Shown: in pieces, positions 1 through 8,169 of the stretch
Position numbering within the stretch: the stretch's first letter is position 1
How the letters are laid out: every line of letters starts with the position of its first letter
Notes under the pieces: model-generated
What the model saw: only the letters and a program-made list of their open reading frames with translations
Told to the model about the DNA's origin: nothing
Databases searched by the model: none
Made by a program: the position numbers and the translations under genes
Origin: Oscillospiraceae bacterium
Lineage (GTDB): Bacteria > Bacillota > Clostridia > Oscillospirales > Oscillospiraceae
Direction: 5' to 3'
DNA length: 64,000 nt
Assembly (NCBI GenBank): GCA_020025515.1
Contig: JAHHRZ010000001.1
Span: 1 to 64,000 of the forward strand

Positions 1-2
1 AA

Positions 3-416
3 GGGGTGACCATATTTATCACCTCCCACATGCTCAAGGACATTGAGGTGCTGTGCAATCGCGTCTGCATTATCAAGGACGGTTTCATGGTGGAGCAGGG
101 CACGATTCCCGAATTGCAGAAAAGGTACACGGGAAACTATACACTGCTTTTGCAGACCGGCGATGATCTCCGCGCCGCAGAAGCTCTGAAATGTGTGGAG
201 GGCGTGCGTCGGGTGACGAACTGCGGGGACCATCTTGAAATCGTATGCGCAGGTGGGCTGGATGCGGCAGGTATCCTCGCTGTGAAGCATCGCGTTACGA
301 CTGCGGTTTTCTCCGCAGGACTGGACATTTTGGAGCTGTCTCATAAGTCGCTGAGTATGGAGGACATTTTCTTCCGCGCCATTGAGCGGGACGGTGAAGG
401 GGAGGTGACGGCATGA
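3..416 (+). CDS. ABC transporter ATP-binding protein, C-terminal part (5' end outside window)
   Basis: Only the last part of an ABC-2 type exporter ATPase is present; the reading frame is open through the left edge. The first visible residues are an H-loop/switch region (TSHMLKDIE, then a CNRVCIIKDG-type strand), which in this family follows the Walker B motif. About 85 residues of a C-terminal regulatory extension follow. The stop overlaps the start of the permease gene by 4 bases (ATGA), so the two are translationally coupled. The ATPase would power export by the membrane protein encoded next. The substrate is unknown; drug, sodium and peptide exporters all share this architecture. Confidence 0.9.
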   Translation, partial: GVTIFITSHMLKDIEVLCNRVCIIKDGFMVEQGTIPELQKRYTGNYTLLLQTGDDLRAAEALKCVEGVRRVTNCGDHLEIVCAGGLDAAGILAVKHRVTTAVFSAGLDILELSHKSLSMEDIFFRAIERDGEGEVTA

Positions 417-1171
417 ACAGATCAATGCTGAAAAAAGAGCTGACTGAGAATCTGTATGACAGTAAGGGGCTTTGGATGATCGTGGCGGTATCGCTTATTT
501 TCACCACCCTCTGCGTCCTTGCCACCACGATCAAGGAAGTCACGGCCTACTCTCAAACCGACATCCTGCAATATGCGCTGAAGGCGGAAACCCTGCTGAC
601 GCTTTTGGTTTGCATGACGCTTGGTGCGGCCTGCTTCGTTTCGGAGCGCGAGAACAACACGCTGGAGAGTCTGCTCCTCACGCCGGTGTCCAAACTCTCG
701 CTCACCGTCTCTAAATACCTCGGCGTTCTCATCGTCGGCGTGATCCTCATGCTGACAGCAGTGCCCTATGTGCTGGCCATCAGCGCAGGCTCCGGCCTTT
801 GGTTCAAGGCGCTGGCGCTGGGCTTCGGCTCGGTCGGGCTGCTGCTTCTGGCGTTTACCGCTGTGTCGGTCATTTTATCGGTGCTAATGGAAAACTCCAA
901 GGTGTCCGTGCTTATTTCTGCGCTTTGCCTTGCAGTCCTTGCCATTCCGTCGATTATGAGCGCCATTTTCCAAAACTCTGCCTTCGGGCGTCTCATACTG
1001 CGGATAGATCCCATCGTGTGTGCGTTTGATCTCTCCAAGGAAGTGCTGACAGGAACCGCCACCGCTGCGAGCATCGCCGGAAAACTCCTGCCAATGGTAC
1101 TCTTTGCGGTGTGTGCGGTCACGGCCATGTTGCTCTTTAGCAAGCGGGTTTCCCTGAAAGGAGAGAAGTAA
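413..1171 (+). CDS. ABC-2 type transporter permease
   Basis: A 252-residue integral membrane protein with a short charged N-terminus (MNRSMLKKELTENLYDSKG) and about six hydrophobic segments. The family motif FVSERENNTLESLLLTPVS lies in the cytoplasmic loop after the second helix and is typical of NatB/ABC-2 permeases. It is the membrane partner of the upstream ATPase, and the 4-base overlap supports one operon. The substrate cannot be read from the sequence. Confidence 0.9.
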   Translation: MNRSMLKKELTENLYDSKGLWMIVAVSLIFTTLCVLATTIKEVTAYSQTDILQYALKAETLLTLLVCMTLGAACFVSERENNTLESLLLTPVSKLSLTVSKYLGVLIVGVILMLTAVPYVLAISAGSGLWFKALALGFGSVGLLLLAFTAVSVILSVLMENSKVSVLISALCLAVLAIPSIMSAIFQNSAFGRLILRIDPIVCAFDLSKEVLTGTATAASIAGKLLPMVLFAVCAVTAMLLFSKRVSLKGEK

Positions 1172-1172
1172 G

Positions 1173-1721
1173 ATGAAACAATGCAAAAAAGGTCTTTTTG
1201 TGCTGGCAGTTATCGTTTTTTCTTTGCTGCTTCTCCCTACAGTAGAAGCCAGCGCAGCGTCTGCTCCCGACTGTGAGGTGACGCTGGATTCGCCCAGCGC
1301 TATGGAGGGTATGCCTCTTTACGAAACGGACATCGTATTCAGCGTGACAAATAAGACGGATGGGAGCCTCGATCACCTTGTTGCTTATCTATCCTTTGTG
1401 GATATCGAGAACGACCGAATCTATGACGATGAGTTCGGCACCGCCGGGGAAACGCTGGTGCATCTGCCAAGCCTGGCCGCCGGAGAGAACACTACCATTA
1501 CGGTTCCGTTGCAGATTGCCTTTGCCGGACAGTTCCGAATTACAGCTTCGGTGGTCAATCTGGACAACGGCAGCGTTACCGTGTCCGATGCGGTCAGCGT
1601 GACCATGACACGGATCACCGCTATGCACAATTCCCTTGTGATTGCGGTGGCGGTCATTGTTCCCGTGATTTGTATTGCCGTTGCGATCTCCTTGACACGC
1701 CGCAAAAAAATGAGCCGATAG
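1173..1721 (+). CDS. Secreted, membrane-anchored protein of the ABC exporter operon
   Basis: A 182-residue protein starting one base after the permease stop, with GGAGAG just upstream, so it belongs to the operon. It has an N-terminal signal peptide (Lys-rich start, hydrophobic run, cleavage near ASA-A, residues about 1-30). An extracellular beta-rich domain of about 110 residues resembles CARDB/NEW3 Ig-like folds (V..TN.TD..L and LAAGENTTITV pattern). A C-terminal transmembrane helix and a Lys/Arg tail (TRRKKMSR) follow. It is probably an accessory or sensor subunit facing outward. The function is inferred from position only. Confidence 0.75.
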   Translation: MKQCKKGLFVLAVIVFSLLLLPTVEASAASAPDCEVTLDSPSAMEGMPLYETDIVFSVTNKTDGSLDHLVAYLSFVDIENDRIYDDEFGTAGETLVHLPSLAAGENTTITVPLQIAFAGQFRITASVVNLDNGSVTVSDAVSVTMTRITAMHNSLVIAVAVIVPVICIAVAISLTRRKKMSR

Positions 1722-1808
1722 TGCAGGTTTGTCAATGATGTATTACAGATTTTAGTAAAAAGGACAGCTTTCGGAGATTACCAGCTGAGCGGCCTGATGG
1801 GGAAATTA

Positions 1809-2201
1809 TTATATTGTCTTTACTACACGGTTACCAACATTCACCGCACAGGAAATTGCATTCAGGAGCTCCTGCAATTCCATCATGGTACTGCCTTTTT
1901 GTTCAGTCTGTTCTGCGCGGATATATTTTTTGATGTCATGCCAAATGGCGCGAATCTCTTCCTGCTGCAAATTCTGCTGTTCATAATATCGTTGCTGCAT
2001 GGTATAGTGATGCTCTCTCAGCTCATACTCTTTTTGCTTCTGCGCCTGTATACTCAGGCGATCTGTGTAGTAGATCACAAGAATATTGATGTAGAGCAAA
2101 TCCGGTAGGATTACCGAGTATATGGGATGCAATTCCGTCTTTAATGCCAACACCTGCCACGCTAATAGGATGCCCAGCAGGATACTGATCAGCCAACAAT
2201 G
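1809..2201 (-). pseudogene. Fragment of a GHKL-type sensor histidine kinase (AgrC/CitA-like)
   Basis: The frame is open from a stop at about 2202 down to 1809. It encodes one or two hydrophobic segments, a Gln/Glu-rich coiled linker (EQQNLQQEE) and an H-box, IRAIWHDIKKYI, typical of LytS/AgrC-type kinases. The sequence stops soon after, where the second dimerisation helix and then the ATP-binding domain would be expected. The normal N-terminal membrane region is also missing. The only start codon is an internal GTG at 2153. It is best read as a relic truncated at both ends. Its old partner could have been the ABC exporter just upstream, since such kinases often sit beside export operons. Confidence 0.7.
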
Positions 2202-2412
2202 TTATTTTCTTGCTCTGGGCTTTAACTTGAAAACGCTATGGTTGAATCGGGAAGAGAACCGTTTGCAGCCCCATCTTTCTGCATTTCACATAGCCTGACG
2301 GAATTTGATGCCACCATTTTGGGCAGGGTCAGCTTTGCTATACGCAAAACAGAAGAGAATGAAAAGTTTTCCACAGGCATCATGTCAAAAACCATGCCCA
2401 GAGCACGAAAAG
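2202..2412. other. Non-coding stretch with an uninterpreted short open frame
   Basis: No convincing gene. A 64-codon frame on the plus strand (2238-2432) and a 67-codon frame on the minus strand overlap fully. Neither has a usable ribosome binding site, and the plus frame runs into the terminator hairpin. Coding potential cannot be assigned by eye. Confidence 0.4.
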
Positions 2413-2448
2413 GGGTCTGTGGCAAAATGTAAATTCTGCCACAGACCC
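2408..2448 (-). terminator. Rho-independent terminator of the lipoprotein gene
   Basis: A perfect 12-bp inverted repeat (GGGTCTGTGGCA at 2413-2424 against TGCCACAGACCC at 2437-2448) is followed on the minus strand by a CTTTT run. It lies 30 bases beyond the stop of the minus-strand lipoprotein gene. Confidence 0.85.
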
Positions 2449-2476
2449 AGGCTGATTTTGTTTCGCCGGCTCTTGT

Positions 2477-3643
2477 TTACTGGAAATTTTGAGGATTCAG
2501 TTTACCGTAGGCCTCCACAATGGCATCTTCCATCATCTGGGAATTTGCAAACATTTTCAGTTCTTCAATGTTAAACGATTCGTTGCACACATTCCCGTCT
2601 TCATCCAGCTCCAGGCCGCTTACCACAAAGTAGCCGCAGGCATCGGGAATGGAAACCGAAATTCCATTCGGGTGAAAATCTCCCTCCCATATGCTTTGTT
2701 TTGTGTTTTCGATAACGGTGGTAAAGGGCACCAGAAGAATGCATTTTTTACCGAATCCCCAGTTTACCTCTGTTGTATAGCCATATTCCAGGAAGGCAGG
2801 GTCGGTCCAGGTACCGCCACGATGGCTTCCCACATAACAGATGGACTCGTTGATACCGGGATAACTGACACCGATACCTCCCTGCATCTGCGCCTCCAGG
2901 CTGTCTTTCAGATGTCCCTGCAGGCGCACAACATCTTCCTGTTTAAGAAGCGATGCATCCGTGATAAAGCTGTGAAACCCTTCCAGATTCAGTGTGGTTT
3001 CGCTGCGGGAAAGTGCATATCCTTCTCTTTCAAAGGACTCTTCCACCGTAGCCTTTACGGTGACCGTATCGCCGTTTTTGAGATTCATGGAAGAATCCAT
3101 GGTATATCGAATGGCTCCATAAATATCATCCTGGGGTGCATTGTTATTAACGGTTACTTGCAAAAAGGGAGAAATTCCCTCAATCGTCACATCCACCGTC
3201 TTCCCATCACCGAACTTGCTTTCGTCAAAGGGATCGATCTCTACCACATCCCGCAGGCCCTCTACTGTGATCGTCTTTTTTCCATCCTGGAGAGAAAGGC
3301 CCAGATCCTTTGCCTGCTTTTCATCCCAGGTTACCTGAACCGTGATCTGATCCCCATTGTGAAGGTTTTCCCCGCTCTGGATCTCACAGTCAATGGTGGC
3401 TTCAAACGCCGTCAGCTCTGCCAGCTTTTCAAAGGTTTTCTCTTTTTCTTTCCATTGGGACATAATGTCTTCTTCAAAAGAAGCATAGTCAAACTGGGCG
3501 CTTGCGGTTGCTTTGCCGTTGAGTCCATTGCAGTCCAGGGAAATATAGGGGGCCAAATCAATTTTTGTACTGCCGCAGGCGGTGAGGGCCAGCATCATAA
3601 GGGCAGCGCCAAGGATAAGTAAGCATTTCTTGATCTTTTTCAT
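2477..3643 (-). CDS. Secreted lipoprotein with repeated beta domains, function unknown
   Basis: A predicted lipoprotein of 388 residues. The start at 3643 (MKKIKKCLL) is preferred over an upstream ATG because GGAG lies 9 bases ahead of it. The lipobox LALTACGS gives a lipidated Cys at about residue 22 of the mature start. The exported part contains two or three copies of a beta-rich unit with a repeated signature (L.NGD.VTV.. followed by L.L.....T..LEG), so it looks like tandem Ig-like domains. A C-terminal domain of about 150 residues has no motif I recognise. It is monocistronic with its own terminator. Anchoring to the outer face of the membrane is inferred from the lipobox. Confidence 0.8.
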   Translation of the reverse strand: MKKIKKCLLILGAALMMLALTACGSTKIDLAPYISLDCNGLNGKATASAQFDYASFEEDIMSQWKEKEKTFEKLAELTAFEATIDCEIQSGENLHNGDQITVQVTWDEKQAKDLGLSLQDGKKTITVEGLRDVVEIDPFDESKFGDGKTVDVTIEGISPFLQVTVNNNAPQDDIYGAIRYTMDSSMNLKNGDTVTVKATVEESFEREGYALSRSETTLNLEGFHSFITDASLLKQEDVVRLQGHLKDSLEAQMQGGIGVSYPGINESICYVGSHRGGTWTDPAFLEYGYTTEVNWGFGKKCILLVPFTTVIENTKQSIWEGDFHPNGISVSIPDACGYFVVSGLELDEDGNVCNESFNIEELKMFANSQMMEDAIVEAYGKLNPQNFQ

Positions 3644-3759
3644 GGTGATTTTCTCCATTCTTTGATTTTTCAAAATTTTTAGTTATACATATTGCTCATA
3701 GTGTTCATCACATTGGACTGCATTGATTTTGCTGCTGGGGAATGCTCTTGCAGTGTGTG

Positions 3760-4058
3760 AACTGTGCCTGCCGCTGAATATCCAGCCTATCCAGAGCTTC
3801 TTTCAGAGATCGGCCCGCTATACCTGAGCCACTTTGATGAGATAATCGGTTGTCAGGGGCTACCAGTGGTCATCCGTGAGGAACGCAATGGACTCGCAGT
3901 TATCTTCAGAAATCTTCCGCTCCGCAGCGTTTTCCATCTGTGCCCATCCCTATAGCATGTCGGCCTTGGTTTTGATCGTGCGCTTTTTGTCCCAAATGGA
4001 CATTTTCCCCATGGTAGGTCTCATCAATGTCTTTGAGTGCCTGTAACAAGTTTTTCAT
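3760..4058 (-). pseudogene. Decayed small gene with intact translation start
   Basis: On the minus strand an AAAGGAG site sits 10 bases before an ATG at 4058 that opens MKNLLQALKDIDETYHG and stays open for about 36 codons. A second frame then carries a plausible continuation (ENAAERKISEDN, ESIAFLTDDHW) with several stops down to about 3760. A good start followed by frame jumps and stops suggests a recently inactivated gene. The family was not recognised. It could also be a very short real peptide gene. Confidence 0.4.
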
Positions 4059-4342
4059 AAGTCTTTGTTCTCCTTTATTTTTGTTTTCTGACTAATAGAC
4101 GAGTCAGCTTCCCATTTGGTTTTAAAATTTCAAAAAAATTTGAAAAAAATTTTTCAGGAGAACAAGAGGAGCAGGACTGATATGCACCCAGAATTCTACA
4201 CACATTGAAAATTGAATGATGCTGCACAGATGGGTGCTTCCCTGTATGCTATGGGAGCATCCAATTTCTCTTTTTCCGGATTCTGTTGTAGCATGTGGAT
4301 CTGGAAAGTCCTATTCTAAATTGCTGGGGGGCTGTATAAATT
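4059..4342. other. AT-rich intergenic region
   Basis: No gene seen. It contains long A/T runs (about 4120-4155) and a Shine-Dalgarno-like AGGAG followed by an 8-codon frame at about 4180-4206. An imperfect hairpin ending in a T-rich tract at about 4228-4278 could terminate plus-strand transcription. Nothing here looks like an anti-repeat or CRISPR element. Confidence 0.4.
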
Positions 4343-4552
4343 GTGAACGCACTGTCATATATCTGGTGGACAATGCGTAAAGTACAATTCTCTAGCTGGA
4401 AAACGATTGATTTCCGTGGCTTTTTTGAGCTTTTTCAGTTGAGCTTAATTGCTGTATGGAAGGCGTCCCCGTTTTATACGATGGTTCGGATACTTTCGGA
4501 AATATTTCAGCCATTTATGAGTTTAGCTGCGGTTTTTTGCGGGAAAAAAGTT
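4343..4552 (+). pseudogene. N-terminal fragment of an ABC exporter membrane domain
   Basis: The frame opens at a GTG and encodes about 70 residues. One stretch (VWKASPFYTMVRIL...FQPFMSL) matches the first transmembrane helices of fused permease-ATPase ABC exporters. Homology ends where the IS5-type end begins at 4553. The longer open frame that runs on to 4714 is a chimera with IS and intergenic DNA. Probably an exporter gene cut by an insertion and then deleted. Confidence 0.45.
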
Positions 4553-4610
4553 TTAGGGAACCTCTACCTTAATCGCGTCAAGCATACAGGACTAAGATAT
4601 GGTAAAATAG
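4553..4610 (+). mobile_element. Solo end of an IS5-type insertion sequence
   Basis: TTAGGGAACCTCT at the start and the next about 45 bases match the transposase-5' end of the IS5-type remnant at 12263-12894, read on the minus strand from 12896 downward. Shared words include TTAATCGC, AGCATACAGG and GAGATATGGTAAAA with only scattered differences. Similarity stops near 4610, so only one end survives. It lies about 80 bases upstream of the tracrRNA promoter. Confidence 0.65.
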
Positions 4611-4691
4611 AGCTAAGAAAAAATGGCAATAATAAGGAACTGCCATTCTATATAGAATTATTACATATTCAGTCAAAATTACATCCTCCCA

Positions 4692-4720
4692 TTGACAAAA
4701 TCTTCCAAATCTGATAAGAT
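4692..4720 (+). promoter_or_regulatory. tracrRNA promoter
   Basis: A consensus -35 box TTGACA (4692-4697), a 17-base spacer and TAAGAT (4715-4720) preceded by TGa, giving an extended -10. The predicted transcription start is near 4727, a few bases before the anti-repeat. Confidence 0.75.
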
Positions 4721-4726
4721 ATACAT

Positions 4727-4830
4727 ATCTTGTACCACAACAAGAGACTTTAGGTTACTGCAATCAGGCAGTATGCCTCAGAGCTCCGCCCCAACCACTT
4801 CATTGTGGTTGGGGCGTCTTTGCTATTTTA
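4727..4830 (+). ncRNA. tracrRNA of the type II-C system
   Basis: The anti-repeat (4734-4764) pairs with the CRISPR repeat as transcribed from the minus strand: an 8-bp lower helix with G-U wobbles, a two-base mismatch, then about 22 bp of nearly continuous pairing. Next come a nexus hairpin (AGGCA-gta-TGCCT, 4766-4778) and a 12-bp perfect terminator stem (CGCCCCAACCAC 4787-4798, GTGGTTGGGGCG 4805-4816) ending in a T-rich tract. The order anti-repeat, nexus, GC-rich 3' hairpin is that of Neisseria/Campylobacter-type tracrRNAs. It guides crRNA maturation and Cas9 loading. Confidence 0.93.
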
Positions 4831-4852
4831 ACATAATTTTAGGAGGCGCTCT

Positions 4853-7800
4853 ATGAACTATACATTAGGATTGGATATTGGCATTGCCTCTGTCGGCTGG
4901 GCCGTCCTCAGAAATAATGAACAAGAGGAGCCCTATAAAATTGAAGATTTAGGTGTTCGGATCTTTGAAGCTGCAGAACACCCGCAAACCGGAGCCAGTC
5001 TTGCTCTGCCAAGGAGGCAGGCCAGAGGCATGCGCCGCTGCATCCGCAGAAGACACCACAGAAAAGAGCGCATCAAAAATCTGATGGAAGCCATCGGGCT
5101 TATGAAAAAAGAGGACATGTCTGCTCTTTTTGAGGCATCTGGTTTTACAAAGGATGTTTACGACCTTCGTTCTGAAGCGCTGGATCGTGCCATGACCAGC
5201 GATGAATGGGTGCGTGTACTGCTCCACCTGACCCAGCGCCGGGGTTATCGCTCTAACAGCAAGGCTGAGGAAGCAAAGGATGCAGAAAATGGTGTGCTCA
5301 AGGATGCTATTGCTGCCAATCAAAAGCTGATGACTGAAAAAGGCTATCGAACTGTAGGTGAAATGTTCTGCAAGGATGCTAAATTTCAGACAGTTGGTGC
5401 AGATGGGAAAGTATGGAGAACGACTCGGAACACATCCGGAGATTACAAATTTACCGTGACACGCCAAATGGTTGCAGATGAAGTTTCTCTTCTGTTCGAT
5501 TCACAGCGCCGTATGGGAAATCCCTTTGCCAGTGAAGAGTTTGAACAGAAATATTCTGAGATTCTGTTCTCTCAGAGAAATTACGATGAAGGTCCCGGCG
5601 GGGACAGCCCTTACCGGCAGATGGATCTGCGAGGATATTGCCTGTTCGAGAAGGAAGAACGCAGGGCCTTTAAGGCCTGTTTTACCTTCGAGTATTTTAG
5701 GCTGCTGCAGGATTTGAACCATATTCGGCTTCGGTCTGAAGAGGGGGAGCGGGGGCTTTTACCCGAAGAACGGGAACGGATTATTACCCTTTCGATGAAA
5801 TCGGACAATTTAAATTTTTCTCGTCTGCGAAAGGAACTGAGCATCCCGGAGAATGTCCGCTTCAATCTGGTCCGGTATAACAAGGACACTGTTGAACTCT
5901 CCGAAAAAGGCACAAAATTTTCTCAGATGCAGTCTTACCACAAAATTCGGAAGGCTTTGGATAAGATATCCAAAGGATACATTGGCACGTTCAGTCACGA
6001 CACTTTGGATAAGATCGGTACGATCCTCAGTCTTTATAAAGCAGATAACAAGCGGACCACTGCGCTGCAGGCCATCGGTCTTGATGATGCCGTCATTGCA
6101 CAGCTCCTGCCCCTTTCTTTTTCCAAGGCTGGGAACTTATCTCTTACAGCTATGCGAAAACTGATCCCGGAACTTGAAAAAGGCATTACTTATGACAAAG
6201 CTTGCTCTGCTGTATACGGAGATTTCAGAGGACATACAGCCGGCATGCGCAGGAAAACCATTTCGCTCAATCCGGAATTTCTTGCAGAAACAGGTCTGAC
6301 CGATAATATTACCAATCCTGTAGTCTTGCGTGCGATTTCCCAGACCTGCAAGGTAGTCAGTGCCATTGTGCGGAAATACGGCTCTCCACAAGTAATCCGG
6401 CTGGAGATCGCCCGTGAAATGAGTAAAAATCATGATCAGCGGATCAAAGCTGAAAAATCCATGGCTGAGAACCGCCAGAAGAATGAAAAAGCGATGGAGC
6501 ATATCCGGGAAATCAAAGGGGATCGCGTCACCGGTCTCGATCTGGTTAAGTGGAAGCTCTATCAGGAGCAGGACGGTATCTGCCTGTATTCCGGAGCGCG
6601 TCTGGTTGCGTCCCGTCTTTTTGAACCCGGCTATGTGGATATCGACCATATCATCCCTTACAGCATCAGTTTTGACGATAGCTATCGGAACAAAGTACTG
6701 GTACTTTCTTCGGAAAACAGACAAAAAGGAAATCGGCTTCCTCTGCAATACATGGAAAACGATCCTCAAAAGGCGGAGGATTTTAGAACTCTGGTGGAGA
6801 CCCGTATTCGAGATTATCGCAAACGGCAGAAGCTGCTCAAAAAGAGTCTCACAGAGGAAGACCTGTCCGGATTCCGCAGCCGCAACCTGACCGATACCCA
6901 ATATATCACCCGGATGGTCTACAATCTGTTCCGGGATTATCTGGAGTTTGCTCCCAGCACCTATTATAGTAAGAAACCAATTATGGCAGTGAACGGTGCT
7001 ATTACGGACTATATGCGTAAACGCTTTGGTCTGCACAAAAATCGTGCAGACGGAGATAAGCACCATGCCATGGATGCCGCTGTCATAGCGGTTACCACCG
7101 ATGCAATGATTCAGCGAATCTCAAACTATGCCAAACGCCGGGAATGGGGGCAGAAAGTACAGGGGAAATATGTAGACCCGGAAACCGGCGAACTTCTCTC
7201 TCAGGCAGATTTTGACGAAAAATATGCGCCCGCTTTCCCGGAGCCCTGGCCTCAGTATCGCAGGGAGCTGGAGGCCCGCATGGGAGATACCCCAATGGAA
7301 GATCTGGAACGGCTCCATCTTCCTGCTTATGAGCCGGATGAGGAAGTGAGGCCGATTTTTGTCTCCCAGATGCCACGCAGAAAAGTTACCGGCGCTGCCC
7401 ATCTGGAAACCATCTGGAGCAAAAAAGAAGAGGGTTCTCTTATCAAGAAAGTTCCTCTCACCGCTTTGAAACTTGAGGCAGATGGGACAATCAAAAACTA
7501 TTACCGTCCCGAAGATGACAGGCTGCTCTATGAAGCCCTGCAAGCCCGGCTGAAACAATATAACGGTGATGCGGCCAAGGCTTTTTCCGAACCTTTCCAC
7601 AAGCCTAAGAAAGACGGCACCCCCGGCCCTGTCGTGAACAAGGTAAAAATCCTGGAGACAACCTCTAACAATGTAGAGGTAAACGGAGGCATTGCAAGAA
7701 ACGGCGGTATGGTGCGGGTGGATGTCTATCATGTGCCAGATGATGGTTTCTACTTTGTTCCCATATATATAGTAGATACAGTCTCCGCAGCGCTGCCGCA

Positions 7801-8155
7801 AAAAGCAGCAGTTGAGGGGTTACATTCTAAATACTGGCAAGAAATGGATGATAGCAATTTTGTTTTCTCACTATATCATGGAGACTTAGTATTTATCAAA
7901 TCCAAGAAACCGTTAACTTTATCCAAGAAAAACAGTGAGGCATCTGGAGAAAATAAAATCTATCGAAATGAAGTGTTTTTGTATTTTAAAGGTGCAGACA
8001 CCAGCACAACACGTTGGGAATATTTAACGCATGACAGAAAATACGAAGGTAGAACAAGAATCAAAAAGCTATTGGATATTCAGAAATTTGAAGTAGACGA
8101 ACTAGGAAATTGCCATAGGGTGTCTCAACCGGAAAAGAGGCAATCCTTCCGCTGA
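4853..8155 (+). CDS. cas9: CRISPR-associated endonuclease Cas9, type II-C
   Basis: An RNA-guided DNA endonuclease of 1100 residues, in the compact II-C size class. RuvC-I holds GLDIGIASVGWAV with catalytic D8. The Arg-rich bridge helix is at about residues 54-78. RuvC-II holds LEIAREM with E518. The HNH domain holds DIDHIIPYS with D598/H599, N613 and N622 at the spacing seen in other Cas9s. RuvC-III holds HHAMDAAV with H738 and D741. All catalytic residues are present, so it should be active. AGGAGG lies 6 bases before the ATG, and the gene starts 36 bases after the tracrRNA terminator stem. The last about 130 codons (from about 7755) are much more AT-rich than the rest, suggesting a swapped PAM-interacting domain. 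Confidence 0.97.
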   Translation: MNYTLGLDIGIASVGWAVLRNNEQEEPYKIEDLGVRIFEAAEHPQTGASLALPRRQARGMRRCIRRRHHRKERIKNLMEAIGLMKKEDMSALFEASGFTKDVYDLRSEALDRAMTSDEWVRVLLHLTQRRGYRSNSKAEEAKDAENGVLKDAIAANQKLMTEKGYRTVGEMFCKDAKFQTVGADGKVWRTTRNTSGDYKFTVTRQMVADEVSLLFDSQRRMGNPFASEEFEQKYSEILFSQRNYDEGPGGDSPYRQMDLRGYCLFEKEERRAFKACFTFEYFRLLQDLNHIRLRSEEGERGLLPEERERIITLSMKSDNLNFSRLRKELSIPENVRFNLVRYNKDTVELSEKGTKFSQMQSYHKIRKALDKISKGYIGTFSHDTLDKIGTILSLYKADNKRTTALQAIGLDDAVIAQLLPLSFSKAGNLSLTAMRKLIPELEKGITYDKACSAVYGDFRGHTAGMRRKTISLNPEFLAETGLTDNITNPVVLRAISQTCKVVSAIVRKYGSPQVIRLEIAREMSKNHDQRIKAEKSMAENRQKNEKAMEHIREIKGDRVTGLDLVKWKLYQEQDGICLYSGARLVASRLFEPGYVDIDHIIPYSISFDDSYRNKVLVLSSENRQKGNRLPLQYMENDPQKAEDFRTLVETRIRDYRKRQKLLKKSLTEEDLSGFRSRNLTDTQYITRMVYNLFRDYLEFAPSTYYSKKPIMAVNGAITDYMRKRFGLHKNRADGDKHHAMDAAVIAVTTDAMIQRISNYAKRREWGQKVQGKYVDPETGELLSQADFDEKYAPAFPEPWPQYRRELEARMGDTPMEDLERLHLPAYEPDEEVRPIFVSQMPRRKVTGAAHLETIWSKKEEGSLIKKVPLTALKLEADGTIKNYYRPEDDRLLYEALQARLKQYNGDAAKAFSEPFHKPKKDGTPGPVVNKVKILETTSNNVEVNGGIARNGGMVRVDVYHVPDDGFYFVPIYIVDTVSAALPQKAAVEGLHSKYWQEMDDSNFVFSLYHGDLVFIKSKKPLTLSKKNSEASGENKIYRNEVFLYFKGADTSTTRWEYLTHDRKYEGRTRIKKLLDIQKFEVDELGNCHRVSQPEKRQSFR

Positions 8156-8169
8156 TTCAGGAGGTCATT

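Noticed and set aside
2238..2432. A 64-residue plus-strand frame
   Set aside because: No ribosome binding site, overlaps an equally open minus frame, and ends inside the terminator of the lipoprotein gene.
4553..4714. Continuation of the open frame at 4343 as a 123-residue protein
   Set aside because: The second half is the IS end and intergenic DNA up to the tracrRNA promoter, so the frame is a chimera.
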